In this document: one piece after another, positions 43,689 through 52,856 of the stretch
Position numbering within the stretch: position 1 is the stretch's first letter
Layout: each line of letters starts with the position of its first letter
Translations under genes and position numbers: made by a program
Assembly (NCBI RefSeq): GCF_003515075.1
Contig: NZ_QWLV01000004.1
Location: forward strand, 124,001-188,000
Source: Sphingomonas gilva
GTDB taxonomy: Bacteria > Pseudomonadota > Alphaproteobacteria > Sphingomonadales > Sphingomonadaceae
Direction: 5' to 3'
Length of the DNA stretch: 64,000 bases
Notes under the pieces: model-generated
Told to the model about the DNA's origin: nothing
Seen by the model: the letters and a program-made list of their open reading frames with translations, nothing else
Database searches by the model: none

Positions 43689-44801
43689 ATGGCCGCGCTT
43701 ACCCACGACGTTCCCCGCCAGCAGGTCACCGACGCGATCGGTTTGCTGATGCACAACCTCGTCAACATCAAGGACGAGACCGGCGAGTTCCTCCTCCATC
43801 TGGAGGACGGGCGGATCATCGACACCAAGGGCTGGGCCGGCTGGGAATGGACCCACGGCGTCGGCCTGTTCGGCATGTGGCGCTATTATGAGCAGACCGG
43901 CGACCAAAAGGCGCTGTCGATCATCAAGCAATGGTTCGAGGACCGCTTCGCCGAAGGCACGCCGACCAAGAACATCAACACCGTCGCGCCGTTCATCACC
44001 CTCGCCTATCTTTACGAGCACGAGCCCGACCCGCGCTATATCCCCTATCTCGACACCTGGGCCGAATGGCTGATGGCGGACGATGGCCTGCCCAAGACCG
44101 AGGAAGGCGGCTTCCAGCACATCGTCTATAATGACGAAAATCCGGGCGAGATGTGGGACGACACGCTGATGATGTCGGTGCTGCCGCTCGCCAAGATCGG
44201 GCTGCTGCTGGGCCGCCCGCATTATATCGAGGAAGCCAAGCGCCAGTTCCTGGTCCATATCAAATATCTGTTCGACAAGAAGACGGGGCTGTGGTTCCAC
44301 GGCTGGGATTTCAACGGCCGGCATAATTTCGCCGAAGCCCTGTGGGCGCGCGGCAATTGCTGGGTGACGATCGCCATCCCCGAGATCATCGAGATACTCG
44401 ACCTTCAACCGGGCGATGCGTTCCGCACCTTCCTGATCGACACGCTCGCCGCGCAGGTGAAGACGCTCAGCCAGACGCAGGACGAAAGCGGGCTGTGGCA
44501 CACGTTGGTGATGGACCCGTCGAGCTATCTCGAAGCGTCGGCGACCGCGGGCTTCGCCTATGGCATCCTGAAGGCGGTGCGAAAGGGCTATCTGCCGCGC
44601 GAGTACGAAGCGGTCGGCATCAAGGCGGTGCGCGGCGTGCTCGCCAATATCGACGACAAGGGCGAGCTGCAGCAGGTGTCGTTCGGCACCGCGATGGGCG
44701 ACACGCTGCAATTCTACAAGGACATCCGCCTGACCTCGATGCCATACGGCCAGAGCCTCGCGGTCTGCGCGCTGGCCGAGTTCCTCAGGACCTATATCTG
44801 A
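43689..44801 (+). CDS. GH105 unsaturated rhamnogalacturonyl hydrolase
   Basis: The 370-residue alpha/alpha-barrel enzyme has GWAGWEWTHGVGLFGMW, the catalytic Asp in MWDDTLMMSVLPL, WFHGWDFNGRHNFAEALWARGNCW and MPYGQSLAVCALAEFL. It hydrates unsaturated galacturonyl ends and releases rhamnose from the lyase-made disaccharide. The start ATG 43689 has a GGAG site. No signal peptide is visible, so action in the cytoplasm is likely. Coupled to the next gene by TGATG. Confidence 0.94.
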   Translation: MAALTHDVPRQQVTDAIGLLMHNLVNIKDETGEFLLHLEDGRIIDTKGWAGWEWTHGVGLFGMWRYYEQTGDQKALSIIKQWFEDRFAEGTPTKNINTVAPFITLAYLYEHEPDPRYIPYLDTWAEWLMADDGLPKTEEGGFQHIVYNDENPGEMWDDTLMMSVLPLAKIGLLLGRPHYIEEAKRQFLVHIKYLFDKKTGLWFHGWDFNGRHNFAEALWARGNCWVTIAIPEIIEILDLQPGDAFRTFLIDTLAAQVKTLSQTQDESGLWHTLVMDPSSYLEASATAGFAYGILKAVRKGYLPREYEAVGIKAVRGVLANIDDKGELQQVSFGTAMGDTLQFYKDIRLTSMPYGQSLAVCALAEFLRTYI

Positions 44802-46189
44802 TGCTCGCGCGGCGCGACCTGCTCCAAGCCGGGGTCGCGCTGCCGCTGCTCGCCGCGCGTCCCGCCTGGGCGCGCGGCGCGCGGCGGCGACAGGTGCGGG
44901 TCGCCGCGCCGTTCGACATGCCGGCGATCGAAATGCCCGATTTTGCCGCCGGCCGCCGTTTTCCGATCACGGAGTTCGGCGCGGCGCCCGGCGACCAACG
45001 GCGCAACACCGCCGCCATCGCCCGCGCGATCGGGGCGGCGCATGCCGCGGGCATTGGCACGGTGGTGGTGCCCGCCGGCACATGGGCGACCGGGCCGATC
45101 CATCTCAGGAGCAATGTCGAGCTGCATCTGCAAAGGGGCGCGACGCTCGCCTTCTCGCCCGATCCGGCCGACTATTTGCCGGCCGTCCCGACGAGCTGGG
45201 AGGGCATCGAGTGCTACAACTACTCGCCGCTCGTCTACGCCCATGCGTGCGAGAATGTCGCGATCACCGGCGAGGGGACGTTGCTCGCCCGGCTCGACAC
45301 ATGGCGCATCTGGTATGCCCGGCCAAAGCCGCATCTGGATGCCCTGGTGTCGCTCTACCAGATGGCGCGGCACGGCGTTCCGGTGGCGGCGCGCGACATG
45401 TCAAAGGGCGAGGCCAATCTCCGCCCGCACTTCATCCAGTTCAACCGTTGCCGCCATGTGCTGATCGAGGGCGTGCACATCCAGAACAGTCCCTTCTGGA
45501 CGATCCATCCCTATCTCTGCCGCGACGTCGTGATCCGCGGCGTCAGCATCGAGGCCCACGGGCACAACAATGACGGGGTCGATCCCGAGATGAGCCAGAA
45601 CGTGCTGATCGAGGATTGCGTGTTCGATCAGGGCGACGATGCGATCTCGGTCAAGTCGGGCCGCGACCATGACGGCTGGCGGCTCGATACGCCGTCGCGC
45701 AACATCGTGATGCGCAACTGCCGCGTGAGGAACGGCCATCAGCTCATGGCGATTGGCAGCGAGCTTTCGGGCGGGATCGAGAATGTCTTCGTCGACAATT
45801 GCCATTTCGACCATCAGGGCTCGACGGCGAAGAGCGCCATCCAGAACATCCTGTTCGTCAAGACCAACGAGCGTCGCGGCGGCTTCGTCCGCAACATCCA
45901 CCTTTCCAACGTGAGTGCTACCAAGGTGGCCGGCGGCGTGCTGAGCGTCGACACCGACGTGCTCTACCAATGGCGCACGCTCACCCCGACCTATGACCGG
46001 CGCCTCACCCCGGTCCAGGGCATTCATGTCCGCGACGTCCGGGCCGAAAGCGCCGCATTTCTGTGCGAGATCAAGGGCGCGGCCGAACTGCCGGTAAAAG
46101 ATGTCACGCTCCGCGGCGTCCGCGTGGCGAACGTCACCGGCAGGCCCGTATTTGCCGATCACGCCGTTGGCCTGCGTGTCGATCGATGA
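44801..46189 (+). CDS. GH28 family glycoside hydrolase with Tat-like signal
   Basis: The 462-residue GH28 protein has an N-terminal LARRDLLQAGVALPLLAARP signal of twin-arginine type. The beta-helix has NNDGVDPEMSQNVLIEDC, the paired acids in DQGDDAISVKSGRD and the His/Ser region NGHQLMAIGSE. These are the GH28 catalytic segments, cutting alpha-galacturonosyl linkages in polygalacturonan or rhamnogalacturonan. It shares low identity with the GH28 at 38827. Its stop overlaps the next start (ATGA). Confidence 0.93.
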   Translation: MLARRDLLQAGVALPLLAARPAWARGARRRQVRVAAPFDMPAIEMPDFAAGRRFPITEFGAAPGDQRRNTAAIARAIGAAHAAGIGTVVVPAGTWATGPIHLRSNVELHLQRGATLAFSPDPADYLPAVPTSWEGIECYNYSPLVYAHACENVAITGEGTLLARLDTWRIWYARPKPHLDALVSLYQMARHGVPVAARDMSKGEANLRPHFIQFNRCRHVLIEGVHIQNSPFWTIHPYLCRDVVIRGVSIEAHGHNNDGVDPEMSQNVLIEDCVFDQGDDAISVKSGRDHDGWRLDTPSRNIVMRNCRVRNGHQLMAIGSELSGGIENVFVDNCHFDHQGSTAKSAIQNILFVKTNERRGGFVRNIHLSNVSATKVAGGVLSVDTDVLYQWRTLTPTYDRRLTPVQGIHVRDVRAESAAFLCEIKGAAELPVKDVTLRGVRVANVTGRPVFADHAVGLRVDR

Positions 46190-48600
46190 GACGCGTGCTG
46201 CTTCTCCTCGTGCTGCTGCTGGCCGTTCCGGCCATGCCGGCCAGCGCGCAGCTGGCCGACTGGATCGACTCGCGTCCCGGCGCCCGGAGCATCGCGCTCG
46301 CCGGGGCGAGCGTCGTCACGGCGCCGGGCGACCATGCGGTCGTCGGCATAGCGGCCGACGACCTGCGCCGCGATCTCGCCGCGGTCACGGGCCGGACGAC
46401 AGGCGGCGGCCAGATCTGGGCCGGCACGATCGGCCGCAACGCCGCGATCGACCGGCTGATCGCCTCGGGCAAGCTCGATGCGAAGCGGCTCCGTGGCGCA
46501 TGGGAAAGTTTCGTCATCGCCACGGTCGAGCATCCCGCCCCCGGCGTGCCCCGAGCACTCGTCATCGCGGGCAGCGACCGGCGCGGCACCGCCTTTGGCA
46601 TCTACGAGCTCAGCCGTGCGATCGGTGTCTCGCCATGGCGGTGGTGGGCCGATGTCACGCCGCTCAACCAGCCCGAACTGCACGTTCGCGCCGGGACGCA
46701 ACGCTTCGGCCCGCCCTCGGTCAAGTACCGCGGCATCTTCCTCAACGACGAGGATTGGGGATTGCATCCCTGGGCCGCGACGCATTTCGAGCCCGAGGCG
46801 AAGGGCATCGGGCCGAAAACCTATGCGCGGCTGTTCGAGCTGATGCTGCGTCTGAAGGCCAACACGCTGTGGCCGGCGATGCACAAGGTGACGCCGGCGT
46901 TCAACGCCAACCCGGCCAACGCGGCGCTCGCCCACCGTTATGCGATCGTCATGGGCAGCTCCCACGCCGAGCCGATGCTGCGCAACAATGTCGGCGAATG
47001 GACCGCGCCGGGCGAGGATTTCAATTACGCCGCCAACGCCAAGGGGGTGGCCGATTACTGGCGCGAGCGCGTCGCCACCAACGCCCGTTATGAGAGCATC
47101 TGGACGTTGGGGATGCGCGGCATTCACGACAGCGGCATCGTCGGCGCGGGGACGATGGAGGATCGCAAGGCGCTGATGGCGCGCATCCTCGCCGATCAGC
47201 GCGCGATGCTGGCGAAGGCGGGCATCGCCGGCGCGCCGCAGGTGTTCACGCCGTACAAGGAGGTGCTCGACATCTATCGCGCCGGGCTGGCGGTGCCCGA
47301 CGATGTCACGCTGATGTGGCCCGACGACAATTTCGGCTATATCCGCCGCTTCCCGCAGCCGTCCGAACGGGATCGGCCGGGCGGGCACGGCGTCTATTAC
47401 CACCTCTCCTATCTCGGCGCGCCGCTCGCCTATCTATGGCTGTCGACCACGCCGCCCGCGCTGATCGCCGAGGAGATGGGCCGCGCCTTCGATCTCGGCG
47501 CGGACCGGATGTGGATCGCCAATGTCGGCGATCTGAAGCCCGCCGAGCTCGCCACCGACTATTTCCTGTCGCTCGCCTGGGACGTACCAGGCACACGCGC
47601 GATGGGCGTGGATCGCTTCGTTGCGCGCTGGGCGACGGAGAACATCGCCACCGATCCGGCGGCAGAGATCGCCGACATCTTTGCCGAGCATCACCGGCTC
47701 AACTTCATCAGGCGGCCCGAGCACCTGCAATGGTGGCGGACCGGAGAGCGGGTGCGCGGATCGCCCTACGACGCCGGCGAGGCGGCACGGCGGATGGCGG
47801 CGTTCGATAGGCTGCTCGAGCGGCTGCAGGCGGTCGAGCGACGCGTGCCGGCCGCGCGGCGCGACGCGTTCTTCGAGCTGCTCGGCTATCCGGTCGAATC
47901 CGCGGCGATGGCCAATGCCCGCCTGTTCGCGGCCGAAGCGCACGACCGGCTGCGCGACCGCGATCTCGATGCGGCGCTCGTCCAGGCGAAGAGCGCGCAC
48001 GCCGCCGACCGGCGCATCGCCGCGCTCACCGCCCAGTATGACGCGGTCGCCGACGGCAAATGGCGGGGCTTCATCGCGGTCGAGCCGGCCGACGGCCAGT
48101 GGAAGTCCTACCGCGCGCTGCCGCCGGTGCTGCCCGCCATCGCGGCCGGACCCGTCGAGCGCGCGCCGCTGCCGCAAGGAGAGGCGGCGCGCGAGGTCGC
48201 GATCGAGGCCGAAACGCTCGCCGGGAACTGGCGCCGCGTCGATGGGCTGGGCCGCAATGGCGCGCTGATCGCGTCGCGCAGCGGCCAAACCGTCTCGGCG
48301 CGCGGTTCGTTCACGCTGCCGCCCGGCAAATGGCGGCTGACGGCGGAGCTGGTCCCAACCTTCCCCGATGCCGAGGGCGCACCGCTCGCTCTCGATCTGA
48401 TGCTGGACGGCACATCGCATGCGATCCGCCTCGCGCGCGAGACGGGCGACGCCGCCTGGTCGCAGGCTGTGCTCGACAACCGCCTCGCCGTGCCGGTCGC
48501 GGACGCTGTGGGTGGTGGCGCGCACCTGATCGCGCTGTCGGCGAGCGGCGGCGGCGTGCTGGTCGACCGCCTAGTCGCGATTCCGATCAGCGGCGAATGA
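46186..48600 (+). CDS. GH115 alpha-glucuronidase-like hydrolase
   Basis: The 804-residue secreted protein (signal ending MPASAQ) has the GH115 core: GTAFGIYELSRAIGVSPWRWW, KYRGIFLNDEDWGL, LKANTLWPAMHK, GSSHAEPML and TLMWPDDNFGYIRRFP. GH115 enzymes remove alpha-1,2-(4-O-methyl)glucuronic acid, mostly from xylan. Within this pectin locus it may act on glucuronic acid decorations of side chains, but that is inference. It is the last gene of the PL11 operon. Confidence 0.93.
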   Translation: MRRVLLLLVLLLAVPAMPASAQLADWIDSRPGARSIALAGASVVTAPGDHAVVGIAADDLRRDLAAVTGRTTGGGQIWAGTIGRNAAIDRLIASGKLDAKRLRGAWESFVIATVEHPAPGVPRALVIAGSDRRGTAFGIYELSRAIGVSPWRWWADVTPLNQPELHVRAGTQRFGPPSVKYRGIFLNDEDWGLHPWAATHFEPEAKGIGPKTYARLFELMLRLKANTLWPAMHKVTPAFNANPANAALAHRYAIVMGSSHAEPMLRNNVGEWTAPGEDFNYAANAKGVADYWRERVATNARYESIWTLGMRGIHDSGIVGAGTMEDRKALMARILADQRAMLAKAGIAGAPQVFTPYKEVLDIYRAGLAVPDDVTLMWPDDNFGYIRRFPQPSERDRPGGHGVYYHLSYLGAPLAYLWLSTTPPALIAEEMGRAFDLGADRMWIANVGDLKPAELATDYFLSLAWDVPGTRAMGVDRFVARWATENIATDPAAEIADIFAEHHRLNFIRRPEHLQWWRTGERVRGSPYDAGEAARRMAAFDRLLERLQAVERRVPAARRDAFFELLGYPVESAAMANARLFAAEAHDRLRDRDLDAALVQAKSAHAADRRIAALTAQYDAVADGKWRGFIAVEPADGQWKSYRALPPVLPAIAAGPVERAPLPQGEAAREVAIEAETLAGNWRRVDGLGRNGALIASRSGQTVSARGSFTLPPGKWRLTAELVPTFPDAEGAPLALDLMLDGTSHAIRLARETGDAAWSQAVLDNRLAVPVADAVGGGAHLIALSASGGGVLVDRLVAIPISGE

Positions 48601-48613
48601 TGGGTTGAATGTT

Positions 48614-48647
48614 CCATATTATGTGATAGCAATTCACATTATGGCAT
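48614..48647 (+). promoter_or_regulatory. Palindromic element upstream of the GPH symporter operon
   Basis: The 31-base segment 48614-48644 starts CCATATTATGTGA and ends TCACATTATGG, an inverted repeat with a 7-base centre. Its right arm forms CACATTATGGCAT (48635-48647), one base from CACATTATGGGAT found before the PL11 and IclR genes. The symporter start is 44 bases downstream. A CRP site would need a 6-base spacer. Confidence 0.6.
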
Positions 48648-48691
48648 AAAGTGACCGGTCGCATGTCCGGCACCCTGCGAAGGAGGATGGA

Positions 48692-50236
48692 TTGGCGGAC
48701 AGCAAGGCTCCCGCGGCGCGGCCGGTGCGGACGATCAACTATCTCGCCTATGGCTCCAACGACGTGCTCGGCGCGGGGTCGATGGCGGTCATCTCGGGCT
48801 GGGTGCTGTTCTTCTACACCACCTTTTGCGGGCTGGCCGCGTGGCAGGCGGGCCTGATCTTCCTGGTCGCGCGTGTGCTGGATGCGGTCGCTTCGCCGAT
48901 CATCGGCCACATCTCCGACAATATGGGCGACACGCCGATCGGGCGGCGCTTCGGGCGGCGGCGCTTCTTCATCCTCGCCGCGATCCCGCTGCTGCCTTCC
49001 TTCGCCATCATGTGGGTCTCCGGCCAGAGCTTCTGGTATTATCTGATCACCTATGTGCTGTTCGAGCTGGTCTACGCGATGGAGATCATCCCGTACGAGA
49101 CGCTCGCGGCGGAAATGGGCAAGGATTACAGGACCAAGGCGAAGTTCGCCGGCATCCGCATCCTGTTCGCGCAGGCGAGCGCCATCCTGGCGGGCTTCCT
49201 GCCCGGCTGGCTGATCGAGGCGCTGGGCAGGGAGAATGCCGACACCTTCCTCTACATGGGCATCCTGTTCTCGATCCTGTTCATGGCGACGGCGACGCTC
49301 CTCTACGTTTTCAGCTGGGAGCGGCCCTATTCGGAGATCGCCGCGCTCAGGCCTGAGGGGGAGGCGAAGCCCGGCGTCGGCGCGGCGGTGAAGGCGCTCT
49401 ACCGCAACCTGTTCTCCACCTTCCGCATCCGCGCCTTCCGCCTGCATCTCGGCATGTATCTGGGCGGCTATATCAGCCAGGACGTGTTCAACGCGGCCTT
49501 CACCTTCTTCGTCGTGTTCGCGCTGGCGGGCTCGATTACCGTCGCCTCCTCGCTGCTCGGCACCATGTATATCGTCCAGTTCGTCGCGGTGATGATCGCG
49601 ATCAACCTGGCGCTCCGAAGCTCCCCGGCGCGGGCCTATCAGCTCGCCGCGGTCAGCTTCGCGCTCGGCGCGATCGTGCTGCTCGTCATGTGGAATGCGG
49701 GCGTGCGCTCGGGCGATCTGCTGCTGTGGGTGCCGATCGTGCTCGCCGGGCTCGGCCGCGGCGCGCTCAACTACATCCCCTGGGCGACCTACAACTACAT
49801 GGCCGATGTGGACGAGATCGTGACGGGCCGCAGGCGCGAGGGCGCGTTCGCCGGCGTCATGACCTTCGTCCGCAAGATGACGCAGTCCGCGGCGGTGTTC
49901 GGGGTGACCACGATCATGAGCTGGGGCGGCTTCGTCTCGGGCGCCGAGGTGCAGAGCGATCAGGCGATCACCACGCTGGCGATGGTGCTGGGCATCGGCA
50001 CCATCGGCGTGCTGCTGGCGGGCATCTGGGTCTCCACCCGCTTCCGGCTCAATTCGGCCACGCACGACGTGCTGATGGATGAAATCGACCGGCTGAAGAG
50101 CGGTGACGCCGCGCCGCCCACGCCCGAGACCAAGGCGATCGTCGAGGACCTCACCGGCTGGCGGTACGAGCAACTCTGGGGAAACAACCCTGTCGCGCGC
50201 GCGCAGGTCAAAGAGGTTCGGGAGCAGACCGCATGA
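48692..50236 (+). CDS. GPH-family (MFS) sugar:cation symporter
   Basis: The 514-residue transporter has twelve membrane segments and the family loop GDTPIGRRFGRRRFFIL after segment 2, typical of glycoside-pentoside-hexuronide symporters. The start is TTG 48692, with GAAGGAGG ahead. Coupled to a PL22 oligogalacturonate lyase and a GH43-like enzyme, it most likely imports short pectic oligosaccharides or uronates across the inner membrane; the substrate is inferred. Confidence 0.9.
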   Translation: MADSKAPAARPVRTINYLAYGSNDVLGAGSMAVISGWVLFFYTTFCGLAAWQAGLIFLVARVLDAVASPIIGHISDNMGDTPIGRRFGRRRFFILAAIPLLPSFAIMWVSGQSFWYYLITYVLFELVYAMEIIPYETLAAEMGKDYRTKAKFAGIRILFAQASAILAGFLPGWLIEALGRENADTFLYMGILFSILFMATATLLYVFSWERPYSEIAALRPEGEAKPGVGAAVKALYRNLFSTFRIRAFRLHLGMYLGGYISQDVFNAAFTFFVVFALAGSITVASSLLGTMYIVQFVAVMIAINLALRSSPARAYQLAAVSFALGAIVLLVMWNAGVRSGDLLLWVPIVLAGLGRGALNYIPWATYNYMADVDEIVTGRRREGAFAGVMTFVRKMTQSAAVFGVTTIMSWGGFVSGAEVQSDQAITTLAMVLGIGTIGVLLAGIWVSTRFRLNSATHDVLMDEIDRLKSGDAAPPTPETKAIVEDLTGWRYEQLWGNNPVARAQVKEVREQTA

Positions 50237-51525
50237 TCATCCGCCACACCCTCATGCTTTCGGCCCTGGCCGCGATCACCGCGCCCGCCGCCGCCCAGGT
50301 CGGCCGCGTCTATCCGAGCGAGATGCGGACCGTGGTCGACCGCACCACCGGCCGGCCGATCACCTATCTGACCGACGGCGCGAAGGGCGACAGCAAGATC
50401 TACCCGACGCATCCGCAATGGGCGCATGACGGGCGGCACATCGTCTTCCGCTCCTCGGCGCGCGCGGAAGGATCGCAAATCTTCGCGGTGGACGAGATCA
50501 CCGGCGTGATCGTCCAGCTGAGCGAAGGGCCGGGCGTCGGCGCGGGCAGCGTCAATGTCGCCCGCAAGTCCAATCGCATCTACTACATGCGCTATCCCGC
50601 GCCGGGCGACGCCGAGGGGCGGATCAGGCTGATCGAGGTCGATCTGACGCCGCTGCTCGCCGCCGCCGCCGCCGGCACGCCGCGCGCGGGCGGCTACGAA
50701 CGCGTCGTCGCGACCATGCCGGAGGGCCATATCGAGGCGGGCGGCTTCACCCTCGATGCCGATGAGAAGACCGCCTATGTCGGCTTCGATGCGCGCCGCG
50801 CGCCGCGCCGCGAGCCCGGCCAGCCGGTGCCGCAGGTGCCGGGCGGCATCCGCGCGATCGACATCGCCACCGGCAAGGTGCGCACCGTCATCGAAACGCC
50901 GTTCCGCATGGGCCATGTCCAGGCCAATCCGTTCGTGCCGGGCGAGATCCTCTATTGCCATGAGACCGGCGGCGACGCGCCGCAGCGCATGTGGGTGGTC
51001 AAGGCCGACGGCAGCGGCAACCGCCCGCTCTACAAGGAAGGCCCGCTCGACTGGGTGACGCACGAGCAGTTCGCCGACGCCGATCACGTCATCTTCAACC
51101 TGATGGGGCATAAGCGGGAACTGCGCCAGGTGCCGACCGGCATCCTGGTGGTGAACCTGCGCGACAACACGGTCGAGCATCTCGGCCAGATCCCGATCGA
51201 GGATTTCAAGCGCACCGCGCTCGCCGGGTTCAACGACCCCAACATCCCCAAGGACGAGACGAGCACCGGCGGCTATTGGCACAACGCCGTCACCTATGAC
51301 GGGCGCTTCGCCGCGGGCGACGATTTTGACGGCAACGTCCATCTGATCGATCGCAGCACGGGCGAACGCACGCTGCTCACCACCGGCCATCGCATGCGGC
51401 CCGATCATACCCATCCGAGCTTCAGTCCGGACGGCAGCCGGCTGCTGATCCAGTCGGGCCGCCAGACCGACGGGCGCACGTTGGCGCTCGCGATCGTGCC
51501 CGTGCCAGAGGCGACGGCGGAATAG
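50233..51525 (+). CDS. ogl: PL22 oligogalacturonate lyase, periplasmic form
   Basis: The 430-residue beta-propeller matches oligogalacturonate lyase: TYLTDGAKGDSKIYPTHPQW, GHVQANPFVPGEILYCHETG, WVTHEQFADADHVIFNLMG and HTHPSFSPDGSRLLIQSG. It breaks short (oligo)galacturonates by elimination. Unlike enterobacterial Ogl it carries a Sec signal (MIIRHTLMLSALAAITAPAA), so it should act in the periplasm before uptake. ATG 50233 overlaps the symporter stop (ATGA). Confidence 0.9.
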   Translation: MIIRHTLMLSALAAITAPAAAQVGRVYPSEMRTVVDRTTGRPITYLTDGAKGDSKIYPTHPQWAHDGRHIVFRSSARAEGSQIFAVDEITGVIVQLSEGPGVGAGSVNVARKSNRIYYMRYPAPGDAEGRIRLIEVDLTPLLAAAAAGTPRAGGYERVVATMPEGHIEAGGFTLDADEKTAYVGFDARRAPRREPGQPVPQVPGGIRAIDIATGKVRTVIETPFRMGHVQANPFVPGEILYCHETGGDAPQRMWVVKADGSGNRPLYKEGPLDWVTHEQFADADHVIFNLMGHKRELRQVPTGILVVNLRDNTVEHLGQIPIEDFKRTALAGFNDPNIPKDETSTGGYWHNAVTYDGRFAAGDDFDGNVHLIDRSTGERTLLTTGHRMRPDHTHPSFSPDGSRLLIQSGRQTDGRTLALAIVPVPEATAE

Positions 51526-51527
51526 CC

Positions 51528-52508
51528 GTGCTCGCCGCGCTGCTCGCGCTGGCGGCGGCGCAGGACGCGCCGGTCGCGCCCAAGCCGCTGTTCCGCGATC
51601 CGGTGCATGACGGCGCGGCCGACGCATCGACGGTGTACGATCCGGCCACGCGCGAATGGGTGATGTTCTACACCAACCGCCGCGCCGATCTGCCGGTGAC
51701 GGACAAGGACGTGTCGTGGGTCCACGGCACGCATATCGGCACCGCGCGATCGAAGGACGGCGCGGCGTGGCGCTATGGCGGCGTCGCCGCAATCCCGGCG
51801 AGCTGCACCGGGCAGACTTTGTGGGCGCCCGAGGTGCAGCGCTTCGGCGACACCTGGCACATGTGGCTGACCGTGGTGCCCGGCGTCTTCGTGGACTGGA
51901 ACGCGCCGCGCTTCATCGTCCATCTCACCAGTCGCGATCTCAAGACCTGGACCTGCGGGGAGCGGCTCGATCTCGGCTCCGACCGGGTGATCGACGCGAG
52001 CGTCGTCGCGCTGCCCGGCGGCGGCTACCGGCTGTGGTTCAACAACGAACGCGCTGGCAAGGCGATCCGCTATGCCGACAGCGCCGATCTCGTGCACTGG
52101 CAGGTCAAGGACACGGTGGTCGACACGCCCGGCGAAGGGCCGAAGGCGTTCCGCTGGAAGGGGCGCTGGTGGCTGGTGAGCGATGCGTGGAAGGGGCTGC
52201 TGGTGATGCGCTCCGACGATGCGACGCATTGGACGCGCCAGCCGGGCTATCTGCTGGGCGATGCCGGCAAGCAGCCGACCGATCGGGCCAAGGGGCAGCA
52301 TCCTGACGTGATCGTCAGCGGCGACCGTGCCTATCTGGTCTATTTCGTCCACCAGGGCGGCGAGCCTCGGGCCGAGCGCGATCCCGCCTGGGCGCGCCGC
52401 AGCGTGCTGCAGATCGCCGAGATCGTGGAGCAGGACGGCATCCTGTCGATCGATCGCGAAGCGCCCATTCGGCTGCGCCTCGCGCCGCCCGCCGGACAAC
52501 AGCCATAA
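51528..52508 (+). CDS. GH43-like five-bladed propeller hydrolase
   Basis: The 326-residue protein begins at GTG 51528, two bases after the lyase stop, with a short hydrophobic start MLAALLALAAAQDAP. It has propeller features with acidic loops: DGAADASTVYDPATREWVMF, GQTLWAPEVQRFGDTWHMW, VIDASVVALPGGGYRLWF and PGEGPKAFRWKGRWWLV. These fit clan GH-F (GH43/GH32-like), with Asp, Asp and Glu in plausible catalytic places. The sugar released is not predictable. It is the last gene of the symporter operon. Confidence 0.75.
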   Translation: MLAALLALAAAQDAPVAPKPLFRDPVHDGAADASTVYDPATREWVMFYTNRRADLPVTDKDVSWVHGTHIGTARSKDGAAWRYGGVAAIPASCTGQTLWAPEVQRFGDTWHMWLTVVPGVFVDWNAPRFIVHLTSRDLKTWTCGERLDLGSDRVIDASVVALPGGGYRLWFNNERAGKAIRYADSADLVHWQVKDTVVDTPGEGPKAFRWKGRWWLVSDAWKGLLVMRSDDATHWTRQPGYLLGDAGKQPTDRAKGQHPDVIVSGDRAYLVYFVHQGGEPRAERDPAWARRSVLQIAEIVEQDGILSIDREAPIRLRLAPPAGQQP

Positions 52509-52856
52509 GGGACGAAGCTGTCGGTAAGGGATTGCCGGCCTCCCGTGAAGGCGGCGACAGGGCAGCCTTGTCGATCGAAGAACCTGAAGCAAGATTCTTC
52601 TTTCCTACATATAACCAAATAGGCTATAGAACGAGCATGTTCCCGCTCGAATCATCGCTTTGGTTTGCGCAGCCAGCTGTCCCGACGTTCGATCGGGCGG
52701 TGGTGAGGATCATGCGAACATGCGTTTGGGGGTCAAATCCCTCAACACTGTCAACTTGCGCGAAGCAGCGGCCGCCTTCCAGCGCCGAATTCCGCCGCCG
52801 GAAGGCGCTTTCTCAAATGTGTCAACTTGCCGCGCCGGGTCCGCCGCGCGCGCGAA
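52509..52856. other. 348-bp non-coding gap between convergent operons
   Basis: CGCCTTCC (52773-52780) pairs with GGAAGGCG (52800-52807), a possible bidirectional terminator. The hairpin is flanked by exact 11-bp copies of TGTCAACTTGC at 52749-52759 and 52820-52830. Around 52590-52640 the DNA is unusually AT-rich. Short open frames exist here but none resembles a known gene. Confidence 0.6.

Noticed and set aside
40556..43876. 1106-codon minus-strand open frame opposite GH35
   Set aside because: The plus strand encodes a clear GH35 with catalytic residues and signal peptide; the opposite frame has the composition of an antisense shadow.
48622..48638. CRP-type site TGTGA...TCACA before the symporter gene
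   Set aside because: The spacer is 7 bases, whereas CRP sites need 6, and the segment is better explained as the centre of the longer inverted repeat shared with other promoters of the locus.
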